Source: an uncultured Rhodospirillaceae bacterium
GTDB lineage: Bacteria; Pseudomonadota; Alphaproteobacteria; Rhodospirillales; Casp-alpha2
Direction of reading: 5' to 3'
Assembly (NCBI GenBank): GCA_913030825.1
Contig: CAJWCU010000009.1
Location: 62,001-126,000, forward strand
DNA: 64,000 nt
Shown here: positions 43,367-51,646 of the stretch, in pieces
Layout of the letters: every line of letters begins with the position of its first letter
Position numbering within the stretch: the stretch's first letter is position 1
Notes under the pieces: model-generated
What the model was told of the DNA's origin: nothing
The model's input: only the letters and a program-made list of their open reading frames with translations
The model's database searches: none
Made by a program: the position numbers and the translations under genes

Positions 43367-44110
43367 TTAGCGCTGTGCCGTCCGATAGCCCGCCCAACGG
43401 CGGCCTTCCGAACGTTCATCGACGGCATCGACACGGAGAACCGTTTGCGGGCGTCCGTGCAGGCGTTCATTGGTGGTGCGCAGTTGCGCCGTGACCCGCA
43501 CACCGTTCACCGGCCACCATTGATAGCGGCAATCCTCGCCGTTGCCGTAGGTGATGCGGTTGCATTCCGAGGTGCTCGGTTTTCCCCAGAGGTTCCCAAG
43601 ATGTTGGGTGATTTCGCGTTCACTATGAAAGCGGAACGTCTGGGTATAGGAGAGGCGAAATGCTTGTGACTCTTTTTGGGCACGGGGGAAGTACACGGTG
43701 AACACGCCCTTGTCGGTGCGTAATATGCCGATCACGCCGGTTTGGACGGCCTTGACCGATTCCGGGGCAGGCGAGAGGTTCTGAAACTGCTCATAACGCA
43801 TGCCGATTTCGATCGGGCCCATATAGAACTCGGGGTCCTTGATGCTGCCACGAATGCGGGCGGCGTGAAGTTGCAGGGCTTTGGCGCCAATATAGCCGGC
43901 TTCGCGTTTTTTGCGTTCCATGTCGGGGATATGGTGTCCGATGTCGGACACGTCAGCCACCATGCCGTCGGCGCGGTCGACCGCCGGTGTAGCGAAATGC
44001 GCCATCAACGAGAAGGCGCCTCCCAGAATCGCGAAGATCAACAACATCGCCCGGAACGGGCGAAAACCGCTCTTCATCCGCGAGGTCGTGTTCTTCCGTT
44101 TCCGTGCCAT
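43367..44110 (-). CDS. Membrane-anchored periplasmic hypothetical protein
   Basis: A 247-residue protein with a basic N-terminus (RKRKNTTSRMKSG), one membrane helix (about 22-42, AMLLIFAILGGAFSLMAHF) and a soluble part expected in the periplasm. Two cysteines (in SECNRITYGNGEDC) could form a disulfide. No family was recognised. The ATG at 44110 is chosen because CAGGAGCG precedes it. Its upstream region is divergent with the lipoprotein gene and carries the third copy of the AT-rich element, which may place it in one regulon with pilus genes. Confidence 0.65.
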   Translation of the reverse strand: MARKRKNTTSRMKSGFRPFRAMLLIFAILGGAFSLMAHFATPAVDRADGMVADVSDIGHHIPDMERKKREAGYIGAKALQLHAARIRGSIKDPEFYMGPIEIGMRYEQFQNLSPAPESVKAVQTGVIGILRTDKGVFTVYFPRAQKESQAFRLSYTQTFRFHSEREITQHLGNLWGKPSTSECNRITYGNGEDCRYQWWPVNGVRVTAQLRTTNERLHGRPQTVLRVDAVDERSEGRRWAGYRTAQR

Positions 44111-44220
44111 CTTATCGCTCCTGTCCACCGACGGATTGGCCGATCATTTCGATTCCGGCTATATGTCTTTGGTCATAGTAAGGGGCCCAAAAAACGCTTT
44201 CGAATTAATTCTTTGCGGGT

Positions 44221-44242
44221 AAATTTAGATAAAATTTTATGT
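44221..44242 (+). promoter_or_regulatory. AT-rich element, copy 3 of 3
   Basis: The first 21 bases are identical to 28278-28298, including the core TTAGATAAAATTTTAT. Unlike the copy at 28281 it is not a full palindrome. It lies between the divergent genes starting at 44110 and 44323. TTGCGG (44213-44218) and TTTTAT (44236-44241) at 17-bp spacing could be a promoter overlapping the element. GAATTAATTC (44202-44211) is a nearby palindrome. Confidence 0.5.
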
Positions 44243-44322
44243 ACTCTGCGCTGCCTAATCAGGGCGTCGTTGGTGGGGTGGATGATGTTTGCCCGAGCGG
44301 TCAAAAGGGGTTATAGCGGAGT

Positions 44323-44916
44323 ATGTGTTTGCAGCCTTCCCGGCCTGTTTCGATCCCCAGCGGACTTCCCGGTTTTGGAAGGCTCCGTTCTTTGTTCGCT
44401 GTTCTTGGGGCCATCGTTGCGGTGACCGTCCTCGGCGCATGTTCGTCGCCGGACCCGTTCGTTTACGATTCCTTGGCCTACAACCGCGAAGACCCCGAAT
44501 TCGGCAAGCCGCGCAAGAAACGCGATACGGTGACCGTCTGTTATTCCAAATACGGTAGCGCGCAACGCGAGGTCGCGATTTTGGCGGCCAACGCCTGCGC
44601 CGAATTCGGTGCCGGGATTAAGTTCATCGGCAATAGTTATGTGAATTGTCCGCTCATGACGCCGGTTGGCGCGCAATTTTCTTGCGTCGGCGCGGCAGCG
44701 CGGATTCCGGCGCGCGGCCCGGTCCCTTCGTATTCAATGGACCGAAGGGCACCGGTCGCCGGGACAGCAGGACAACCCGGCACCCCCTTGAACGGGTTCC
44801 ACGACGGCGATCGTCCGATGGGTGTCCTGTTCGGTCGGCCGGTCACCTCGGGCTCCGATACACCCGCACCCACGCCCGCGCCGACACCCGTGCCCGGTGA
44901 TGAGCAAGGTAGGTGA
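44323..44916 (+). CDS. Cys-rich lipoprotein of unknown function
   Basis: A 197-residue protein with a lipobox (VLGAC, cysteine near residue 40) after a hydrophobic segment, so it is probably an outer- or inner-membrane lipoprotein. A conserved-looking core VTVCYSKYGSAQREVAILAANACAEFGAGIKFIGNSYVNCPLMTPVGAQFSC (about 70-122) has four cysteines and resembles a small domain seen at the ends of many alphaproteobacterial exported proteins; its function is unknown. A Pro/Ala/Thr-rich tail (TPAPTPAPTPVP) follows. The start has a GCGGAG very close upstream. The AT-rich element lies 80 bp before it. Confidence 0.65.
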   Translation: MCLQPSRPVSIPSGLPGFGRLRSLFAVLGAIVAVTVLGACSSPDPFVYDSLAYNREDPEFGKPRKKRDTVTVCYSKYGSAQREVAILAANACAEFGAGIKFIGNSYVNCPLMTPVGAQFSCVGAAARIPARGPVPSYSMDRRAPVAGTAGQPGTPLNGFHDGDRPMGVLFGRPVTSGSDTPAPTPAPTPVPGDEQGR

Positions 44917-45010
44917 AGACTAAGCGGCAGGAACGGGACTGGGGTGGTTGCGTGATCGCGCGTGCCCAAGTGACGAGCCCACACCCTGTCCGGGGCGTTT
45001 GAACACGACC

Positions 45011-45850
45011 ATGACGGGCAGCGTTTTCCAAACGATCCTGCAGATATTGGCAGGCGGCGCAGGTGTTTACGGGATATTGGTCGCGGCCATTTTTTTGGGC
45101 CAGCGGACGATGATGTACCCTGCGGGTGGGTCCCTCGGGACACCGGCGGAAGCCGGTTTGGCTGATGCACGGGAACTCACCATCGAGACCGAGGATGCGT
45201 TGCGGTTGGTGTCCTGGTATCTGGAGCCGGCGCCCGGGCGTCCGGTCGTGGTTTATTTCCATGGGAACGCAGGCACGCTCGCCGACCGGGCGTTCAAGGC
45301 CCGTCTGTTCGCCGACGCGGGTTACGGCGTATTGCTTGCCGAATACCGGGGGTACGGCGGCAATCCGGGCAAACCGACAGAGGAAGGGCTGTATGCCGAT
45401 GCCCGGGCCAATCTCGCTTGGTTGGCGGCGGCTGGGCAGGGGGCGGAGAATACCGTGATCTACGGGGAATCCCTTGGAACCGGTGTTGCCGTGCAGGCGG
45501 CGCTGGAGTTGGCGCGGGCGGGAACCCCGGCGGCGGGGCTTGTCCTGGAAGCGCCGTTCAGTTCCATGGCCGAAGCCGCACAGGTCCATTACCCCTGGTT
45601 GCCCGCGGCGCGCTTGACGCGAGACCGCTACGATTCCCAAGCAAAGATCGCGGAGGTCAATGCGCCGCTGCTGATTGTTCATGGAAGCGACGACCGCGTC
45701 GTGCCCCAGGCCCAGGGGCGGCGTTTGTTCGACCGCGCAGTCGAAGCCAAACGGGCTGAATGGATCGCGGGCGGCGGACATGCGAACCTCTACGATTTCG
45801 ATGCCGGTCGGATGGTCCTTTCTTTTCTCGACAGCACCGTTTCCCCCTAG
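45011..45850 (+). CDS. Membrane-anchored alpha/beta hydrolase (Bem46/ABHD13-like)
   Basis: A 279-residue alpha/beta hydrolase with an N-terminal membrane helix (about 8-30). The nucleophile is S154 in YGESLGTGVA, the acid is D227 or D228 in HGSDDRVVP, and the base is H257 in GGGHANL; the oxyanion motif is VYFHGNAGTL (81-90). This matches the Bem46/ABHD13 family of anchored serine hydrolases of unknown substrate. The ATG at 45011 is preferred because it starts the anchor. A GEN-type insertion is absent and length is normal for the family. Confidence 0.85.
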   Translation: MTGSVFQTILQILAGGAGVYGILVAAIFLGQRTMMYPAGGSLGTPAEAGLADARELTIETEDALRLVSWYLEPAPGRPVVVYFHGNAGTLADRAFKARLFADAGYGVLLAEYRGYGGNPGKPTEEGLYADARANLAWLAAAGQGAENTVIYGESLGTGVAVQAALELARAGTPAAGLVLEAPFSSMAEAAQVHYPWLPAARLTRDRYDSQAKIAEVNAPLLIVHGSDDRVVPQAQGRRLFDRAVEAKRAEWIAGGGHANLYDFDAGRMVLSFLDSTVSP

Positions 45851-45891
45851 CGCCGGAGCGTCCCGGCGTCGGCCCCTTAGGCGGCCCGGTA

Positions 45892-45922
45892 AACCATTGA
45901 TATTCTTTGGTTAACAATGGTT
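45892..45922. promoter_or_regulatory. Inverted repeat AACCATTG-N15-CAATGGTT
   Basis: Perfect 8-bp arms with a 15-base AT-rich spacer, directly upstream of a consensus -10 box at 45942-45947. It could be an operator, or a weak hairpin ending the hydrolase transcript. The position 20 bp before the -10 favours a regulatory role. Confidence 0.4.
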
Positions 45923-45941
45923 GTGATCGGGGCGGGACTTC

Positions 45942-45947
45942 TATAAT
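45942..45947 (+). promoter_or_regulatory. Consensus -10 box TATAAT
   Basis: A perfect TATAAT in a GC-rich genome, with TTGTGA (45921-45926) as a possible -35 at 15-bp spacing. Just after it lies the direct repeat TGGTGTA-C-TGGTGTA (45953-45967). It would drive the small gene at 46080 with a leader of about 125 bases. Confidence 0.45.
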
Positions 45948-46079
45948 TTACATGGTGTACTGGTGTAACTGCGCCTTAGTGGGCGCGGTGCGTTTTGAGA
46001 GCGCGCGAAAACGGTGAATTTTTTGGCCGGATCGCGCAGGTAATTTGGCCCACAACGGCAGACGACGACGAACGGGAAC

Positions 46080-46508
46080 ATGGCGAAAATCGCTCCCTCA
46101 TCTGCGCCGGCAATAGCCTCCGTATCGACTGCCCGGATGACGGGCACGTCGCAGGTGGCGAGCCATGGGCGAATCGAGGAGGCGAGCGGCGCCGGCGGTC
46201 TGTCTTTCGAGGCCGCGCAGTTTGGGTTTCAAAACGCGCCCGACAACAAATTCGACGACCGCCGCAGCCTGGACGACGAACGGCGGCGCAATCCTAATCT
46301 TGGGCGGGGCCGGTTCAGCGCACCGAACGAGACCTTTACCCAGATCATTCAAAGCGAGCTGACCGCGCCCAAGACGTATGGCGATGAAGGCCGGGCCAAG
46401 AATTTCGCGGGCGTGCTGTCGCGGGCCATCGCGACCTATGAGCTCAATGCCCAGGTGATCAACGGGACATTGCCGCGGAACGGCACGACCTTGAGTATGC
46501 GCCTCTAA
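46080..46508 (+). CDS. Unrecognised 142-residue protein
   Basis: The sequence belongs to no family I recognise. The N-terminal 35 residues are Ala/Ser/Thr-rich (MAKIAPSSAPAIASVSTARM), the middle is Asp/Arg/Asn-rich and probably disordered (DNKFDDRRSLDDERRRNPNLGRGRF), and the last 55 residues look like a folded helical part (FTQIIQSELTAPKTYGDEGRAKNFAGVLSRAIATYELNAQVING). There is no signal peptide, membrane helix or cysteine. Support for it being real: a consensus -10 box upstream, an in-frame ATG, codon use like its neighbours, and a terminator hairpin after the stop. A structural or regulatory small protein is possible, but no function is claimed. Confidence 0.6.
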   Translation: MAKIAPSSAPAIASVSTARMTGTSQVASHGRIEEASGAGGLSFEAAQFGFQNAPDNKFDDRRSLDDERRRNPNLGRGRFSAPNETFTQIIQSELTAPKTYGDEGRAKNFAGVLSRAIATYELNAQVINGTLPRNGTTLSMRL

Positions 46509-46551
46509 GCGAGGATGCGCCTCTTAGCAGAGGCTCTTCATGACCAAGTGT

Positions 46552-46580
46552 GAAACCGGCGCGAATGGCCGGTTTTTTCG
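46552..46580 (+). terminator. Rho-independent terminator after the small gene
   Basis: Stem AAACCGGC / GCCGGTTT (46553-46560 with 46568-46575), 7-base loop, followed by a T run (TTTTTT within 46573-46578). It closes the transcription unit of the 142-residue protein. Confidence 0.75.
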
Positions 46581-46776
46581 TGCCTAGGCGGCGGCCCAGC
46601 CCCTGATGCGAGAAAGGGGGGCGGGGGCGTTTCGAATAACCGATCCCCGACGGCCTGTGTTAATCTTTCCTTGGTCAATGGCCCCCATACTGCCATCAAC
46701 TTAGGCGGTCGCCGGGATTTCCCGGTGGATCCGCACCGGCGTCGGGCCGGCACTTTCCGAAGACGAGGTTCAGGCC

Positions 46777-47307
46777 ATGCGTGCCGAATTGAAAAGCGCC
46801 TTCGACGTGGCCTTCTGGTTCGCGGATACGGCATTGGAGCAGAATGAGTACCTGCAGCCGCAGAAGCTGCAGCGCCTGTTGTTCCTCGCCCAGGGCTATT
46901 ACGCGGTGCTGCAGAACGGCGAAAAGCTGATGCCGGCGGTATTCGTCGCCGACGAATTGGGCCCCATGGAGCCCAATATTTACGCGGGATTTTCCCGTGG
47001 CCGCCCGAACATCGATGTCGAACTGTTCATCCCGAACGAGGTCGATTCCTATTTGTCCAGCTTGTGGCGGCGATTCGGGCATGCCTCGGTCGAGCGCCTG
47101 AACCAAATCACCAAAGGTACCGATGCCTATAAACAGGCGCGGGCCAAGGGGCTGCGCACGGAAATCACCCTGGACGCCATGCGTCTGTCGTTCGTCCGCG
47201 CGGAAAATACTCCCGGTGTGCAGCAGGTTGTTAAGCCCAAGGTCTTTGTGACGCAGACGGGTAAACCCGTTCAGGTGAAGACCTGGAACCCGGGTGCTAA
47301 AAACTAA
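46777..47307 (+). CDS. Panacea (SocA-like) domain protein
   Basis: A 176-residue protein with a Panacea domain (formerly DUF4065, as in the SocA antitoxin): AFDVAFWFADTALEQNEYLQPQKLQRLLFLAQGYYAVLQNGEKLMPAVFVADELGPMEPNIY (about 8-70), then a helical part to residue 125 and a basic Pro/Lys-rich tail. Panacea domains neutralise diverse toxins or act as proteolytic adaptors. No toxin gene lies next to it: the upstream gene has its own terminator and the next is the liv operon. It may be an adaptor, or an orphan from a former pair. Confidence 0.8.
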   Translation: MRAELKSAFDVAFWFADTALEQNEYLQPQKLQRLLFLAQGYYAVLQNGEKLMPAVFVADELGPMEPNIYAGFSRGRPNIDVELFIPNEVDSYLSSLWRRFGHASVERLNQITKGTDAYKQARAKGLRTEITLDAMRLSFVRAENTPGVQQVVKPKVFVTQTGKPVQVKTWNPGAKN

Positions 47308-47522
47308 TCCCACATCAAATCAATTGGTTGAGGGCCTTTGCGCAGATGCAGCATAGGCTTTTCTTGCACGAAGCGATCACTCCGCTAACATCTCCCCCGA
47401 GCGATCTCCCGGCCTCGCGGCAGGGTTGCCGACGAGTTGATTTCACCGGGGGGGTGGCAACCAAAACATTGGCGCAACAAAAGCAATAAGCGTCGCCACT
47501 ATATCTGTCTGGGAGGACAAAC

Positions 47523-48761
47523 ATGAATACGACGCGACTTCTTACCGCCGTTTCCGCGAGCCTGGCGATTGCCGGCTTGGTCATGAGCGGGCCTGCGCAA
47601 GCCAAGGTCGAGGGCGACACGATCATTCTCGGCTCGGCGATTTCCTTTACTGGTAAATATTCGACCAACGGCATTCATGCCAAGAACGGCTACGAACTCG
47701 GGGTCATGAAGATCAACGAGATGGGCGGCGTGAAGGTCGGTGGTAAGACCTATAAGCTCAAGGTTCAGTACTACGACGATGAATCGACCCCGCTGCGTAC
47801 CGCACAGCTGCTGGAGCGTTTGGTCAACCAGGATGGCGTTAAGTATTTCCTCGGGCCGTATTCTTCGGCCACTACGAAGGCCGCCGCGCCGATCATGGAA
47901 AAATACAAGGTTCCGATGATCGAGGCCGAAGGCGCCTCGCGGTCTCTGTTCAACAAGGGCTACAAGTACCTCTTCGCGGTGCTGTCGACCTCCGAACAGT
48001 ATCTCGCCAGCTCGATTTCCCTGGCCGCCGAGATCGCCGAAAAGAACGGCAAGAAAGCTTCCGACATCAAGGTCGCGATGGCCTTCGAAAACGATCCGTT
48101 CTCGCTCGACGTGCGGGCCGGTGTCCTGGAAGACGCCAAGAAATACGGCATGAAGGTCGTGATCGACGATAAGATGCCGCGCGATCTCAACGACATTTCC
48201 TCGACGCTGACCAAGGTCAAGGCCTTGAAGCCCGACCTGCTGGTGCTGTCCGGCCATTCCAAGGGGGCGGCGACCGGTGCCCGTCAGATCAAGGAAATGA
48301 AGATCAACGTGCCGATGATCGCGATGACCCACTGCGAAGCGGCCAAGATCACGTCCAAGTTCGGCGCCTCGACCGACGATTTCCTCTGCCCGACCCAATG
48401 GGCGGAAACGCTGAGCTATAAGGACAAGTACTTTGGCACGGCCGCCGATTACGACAAGCTCTTCAAGAAGACCTTTGAAGGCTACAAGAACGTTCCCTAT
48501 CAGTCGGCGCAAGCGACGGCTGCGGTCCTGGTTTGGAAGGAAGCCTTTGAAAAGGCCGATTCCTTCGATACCACCAAGGTCCGGGACGCGATCTCCTCGA
48601 TCGAGATGGAAACCTTCTACGGTGGGATCAAGTTCAGCCCGGCCGGCAACAACATCGCCAAGCCGATGGTACTGCGCCAGATCCAGAATGGTCAGTACAA
48701 CGTGGTCGCGCCGTCCAAATGGGCGTCGCACCCGGTGAACTGGCCGCGGACGGCGAAGTAA
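47523..48761 (+). CDS. livK: Branched-chain amino acid-type ABC transporter binding protein
   Basis: A 412-residue periplasmic binding protein (type 1 fold). The signal peptide is about 1-27 (LLTAVSASLAIAGLVMSGPAQA). The mature start DTIILGSAISFTGKYSTNGIHAKNGYELGV is typical for LivK/amide-binding proteins. It captures branched-chain amino acids or related compounds (amides, urea, aromatic acids are alternatives). A strong GGGAGGA ribosome site precedes the ATG. A stable hairpin separates it from livH, as expected where the binding protein is made in excess. Confidence 0.93.
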   Translation: MNTTRLLTAVSASLAIAGLVMSGPAQAKVEGDTIILGSAISFTGKYSTNGIHAKNGYELGVMKINEMGGVKVGGKTYKLKVQYYDDESTPLRTAQLLERLVNQDGVKYFLGPYSSATTKAAAPIMEKYKVPMIEAEGASRSLFNKGYKYLFAVLSTSEQYLASSISLAAEIAEKNGKKASDIKVAMAFENDPFSLDVRAGVLEDAKKYGMKVVIDDKMPRDLNDISSTLTKVKALKPDLLVLSGHSKGAATGARQIKEMKINVPMIAMTHCEAAKITSKFGASTDDFLCPTQWAETLSYKDKYFGTAADYDKLFKKTFEGYKNVPYQSAQATAAVLVWKEAFEKADSFDTTKVRDAISSIEMETFYGGIKFSPAGNNIAKPMVLRQIQNGQYNVVAPSKWASHPVNWPRTAK

Positions 48762-48809
48762 TCGCGCCGTCCGGGTCCACCGGATGACCATAGGTATTGA
48801 ATGAACCCC

Positions 48810-48834
48810 GCCCTCGGCCGTAACGGCCGAGGGC
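48810..48834 (+). promoter_or_regulatory. Stable hairpin between livK and livH
   Basis: Perfect 11-bp stem GCCCTCGGCCG / CGGCCGAGGGC with a TAA loop and no T tract. Located 49 bp after livK. It fits an mRNA 3' stabiliser or partial terminator that raises the level of binding protein over permeases. Confidence 0.6.
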
Positions 48835-48936
48835 GACGGTTCCCTCAGCCCTTATTCAATTTATCCATTCGCACAACGCCATCCCGCGCGATGCGTCGGC
48901 GGCTATTCACCACTCTCTTTCAGACGGAACGGGGAT

Positions 48937-49839
48937 ATGTGGGACAATATTGCAATTCTGACCGCGGCACCGGTCTTCAACATACAACTGCTGCTTGACG
49001 GTCTGTTCATCGGCGCGACCTTCGCGCTGGCCGCCTACGGTCTGGCCCTGGTCTGGGGCGTGATGAACGTGAAGAACCTGGCCCAGGGCGATTTCGTCAT
49101 GATGGGTGGCTACATCGCCTGGTGGCTGGGCACGCAAGGCATTCATCCGCTTTGGGGGCTGCCGGCGTCCATCGTCATTATGTTCGCCTTCGGGTGGGCC
49201 GTTTATGTGTTGATGATCCGCCGGGTGATCGACAAGGACATGTTCACCTCGCTGTTGGCGACTTTCGGGTTGGCCATCGTGTTGGCGCAGGCGCTGAACT
49301 TGATGTTCGGCCCCGAAGTGCAGACCGCGGAAAGCGATTTTCCGATCCGTTCCTACTTCGACAATGCGGTCACCATCGCCGATATCAAGCTCGTGGCCTT
49401 CGGGCTTTGCGGTCTACTGGCGCTGGCCGTCGTGCTGTTCATGAAGAATTCGCGCATGGGCCAAGCGATCCGCGCCACTGCGCAGGACGCCCGGGCGGCC
49501 CGGGTCATGGGCATCGACACCGACCGGGTTTATGCCTTCACCTATGCCCTCAACGCCGCGATCTGCGGCGCCGCCGGGGCGCTGATTTCCATGATCTGGG
49601 TAATTCAGCCGTTCTATGGCATTTCCCATTCCATCCGGTCCTTCGTGATCGTCACGGCCGCCGGGTTCGGCAACCTGCCGGGCGTCATCATGGCTGGCCT
49701 GGGACTGGGCGTGATGGAGCAATACGGCGGTTTCGTGCTCGGCGCCGAATACCAGCAAGCGACGGTCGTCGCTCTTCTCCTCGGCGTTCTGGTCTGGCGG
49801 CAGATCGAAATGCGCCGTCACCGCCAAGTCGTGCAGTAG
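48937..49839 (+). CDS. livH: Branched-chain amino acid ABC transporter permease LivH
   Basis: A 300-residue inner-membrane permease with eight or so helices. Family marks are FNIQLLLDGLFIGATFALAAYGLALVWGVMNVKNLAQGDFVMMGGYIAWWL (start) and the cytoplasmic coupling loop GQAIRATAQDARAARVMGIDTDRVYAFTYALNAAICGAAGAL. It pairs with LivM, encoded 24 bp later, to form the membrane channel. Confidence 0.94.
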   Translation: MWDNIAILTAAPVFNIQLLLDGLFIGATFALAAYGLALVWGVMNVKNLAQGDFVMMGGYIAWWLGTQGIHPLWGLPASIVIMFAFGWAVYVLMIRRVIDKDMFTSLLATFGLAIVLAQALNLMFGPEVQTAESDFPIRSYFDNAVTIADIKLVAFGLCGLLALAVVLFMKNSRMGQAIRATAQDARAARVMGIDTDRVYAFTYALNAAICGAAGALISMIWVIQPFYGISHSIRSFVIVTAAGFGNLPGVIMAGLGLGVMEQYGGFVLGAEYQQATVVALLLGVLVWRQIEMRRHRQVVQ

Positions 49840-49863
49840 TCGGCAGCTAGGAGCCTAAGAACA

Positions 49864-50895
49864 ATGGAAAAATTCAACCCCAAACTTCACCTGCCGATCC
49901 TTGTCTTCGGCCTCGCCGCACCCTTCGTGGTGCCGGGCCTGACGATCCAGGTGGCCGTCCTCTGGGTCATGGTGCTGTTCGCGCTGACCTGGGACGTGAT
50001 GGGCGGCCAGATGGGTTACAACTCGCTCGGCAACATCTTCTTCTTCGGGGCGGGCATGTACATCTGCGCCATCGTCCAGATTGCCTTCATTACCGACGTC
50101 GGCGCCTATACGGCGTCCAACGGCGGGGTGAGGATCACCTTTACCCACCAGGAATATTTCATGGGGCTGATCTGCGGCATCATCGCCGCCGCGATCGGAT
50201 CCGCACTTATCGCGGCGGCCCTGGGCTGGACCGTATTCGGCCTGCGCGGGCCTTATTTCGCCATCGGCACGCTGGGTATCGCGCTGGCGGCCGGTGAATT
50301 GATGGGGACCTGGGAATGGGTCGGCGGCGGCGGCGGCATCAGCATGCCGGTTTACCCCGGCTCGGCCGACGGCAAGGCCTATCTGTTCTATTTCCTCTGT
50401 TTCGCCGCGGCCGTGGGAACTTATCTGTTCTGCAGCTGGCTGTATTCGACGCGTTTCGGCCTGGCCATCAACGCGATCCGGGACGACGAACAAAAAGCCG
50501 AGGCCATGGGCGTGCATACCCTGCGCTACAAGACCATCGCCTGGGCCGTCTCGGCATTCTTCCTTGGGATATCCGGGGCGCTGTTCGGCAACATCACGGG
50601 CTTTATCGAGCCCCTGGAAGTCGCCTTCCCGACGGTCACCTTCGGTATCTTCATGGTCGCCATGTCGCTGCTGGGCGGGAAGGGAACGCTTTGGGGTCCG
50701 GTCCTGGGCGCCTTCCTGTTCCATTTCCTGAAGGAATTCACCTGGACCTACTTCCTGGGTTGGCAGTGGGTCGCCTTGGGTGTGCTGATCATCGTCAACG
50801 TGGTGTTCTTCCAGCAAGGCATCATGGGCTGGCTGATGGAAAAATTCCCCGAAAAATTCGGCATTGTCGTCGAGAAGAAGGAGGCGGCCGAATGA
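49864..50895 (+). CDS. livM: Branched-chain amino acid ABC transporter permease LivM
   Basis: A 343-residue inner-membrane permease. It has the LivM signature WDVMGGQMGYNSLGNIFFFGAGMYICAI and the coupling loop RFGLAINAIRDDEQKAEAMGVHTLRYKTIAWAVSAFFLGISGALFG. A Gly-rich loop (EWVGGGGGISMPVYPG) lies between helices. The stop overlaps the livG start by 4 bp. Confidence 0.94.
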   Translation: MEKFNPKLHLPILVFGLAAPFVVPGLTIQVAVLWVMVLFALTWDVMGGQMGYNSLGNIFFFGAGMYICAIVQIAFITDVGAYTASNGGVRITFTHQEYFMGLICGIIAAAIGSALIAAALGWTVFGLRGPYFAIGTLGIALAAGELMGTWEWVGGGGGISMPVYPGSADGKAYLFYFLCFAAAVGTYLFCSWLYSTRFGLAINAIRDDEQKAEAMGVHTLRYKTIAWAVSAFFLGISGALFGNITGFIEPLEVAFPTVTFGIFMVAMSLLGGKGTLWGPVLGAFLFHFLKEFTWTYFLGWQWVALGVLIIVNVVFFQQGIMGWLMEKFPEKFGIVVEKKEAAE

Positions 50896-51644
50896 CCGAC
50901 GCACCCGTTATCGAAGTCACCGGCGTATCCAAGTCCTACGGGGGCGTGGTCGCCAACGAAAACGTCTCGCTGACCGTGCCCGCGGGCGGGATTACCGGCC
51001 TGATCGGGCCGAACGGGTCGGGCAAGACGACTCTGTTCAACTCGATCGTCGGCTATCACCCCATCGACACGGGGTCGATCAAGTTCAAGGGCGAGGAAAT
51101 CTCCACCTACCGCGTGCCGCAGATCGCGCGCCTGGGATTGCTGCGGACGTTCCAGCAGACGCGGATTTATTCCAACATGAACTGCATCGACAACATGTTG
51201 ATTTCGATCCCGCATCGGCGAACGGGCTTTCGCGACATGTTCAAGGATCGCGCCGACAAACCGACGCTGGAAGAGGTCGACCGGCTTTTGGATTTCGTCG
51301 GCCTTTATGAGAAACGCCGCCTGATTTCCGGCGATCTCTCGTTCGGGCAGCAGAAGCTGCTTGAGTTCGCCATGGCTTTGATGAACAAGCCGGAAGTCCT
51401 GTTGTTGGACGAGCCGACGGCGGGCATCAACCCGACGCTGATCAACGGTCTGATCGACCGACTGCGCCGCGCCAACGAAGAACTGGGCATCACGCTGTTC
51501 GTGATCGAACACAACATGCGGGTGATCATGAACATGGCGCAGACCATCTACTGCCTGGCCCATGGCCAGCTTCTCGCCCACGGTACGCCGGACGAGGTGC
51601 AAAACGACCAGCGTGTCATCGACGCCTATCTGGGAGCGCATTGA
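50892..51644 (+). CDS. livG: Branched-chain amino acid ABC transporter ATPase LivG
   Basis: A 250-residue ABC ATPase. Walker A is GPNGSGKTT (near 39), the signature LSFGQQKLLEFA and Walker B VLLLDEPTAGINP follow, and the family-specific C-terminal extension VFVIEHNMRVIMNMA is present. The ATG at 50892 overlaps the livM stop; the long upstream open frame is a shadow of livM. Confidence 0.94.
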   Translation: MTDAPVIEVTGVSKSYGGVVANENVSLTVPAGGITGLIGPNGSGKTTLFNSIVGYHPIDTGSIKFKGEEISTYRVPQIARLGLLRTFQQTRIYSNMNCIDNMLISIPHRRTGFRDMFKDRADKPTLEEVDRLLDFVGLYEKRRLISGDLSFGQQKLLEFAMALMNKPEVLLLDEPTAGINPTLINGLIDRLRRANEELGITLFVIEHNMRVIMNMAQTIYCLAHGQLLAHGTPDEVQNDQRVIDAYLGAH

Positions 51645-51646
51645 TT

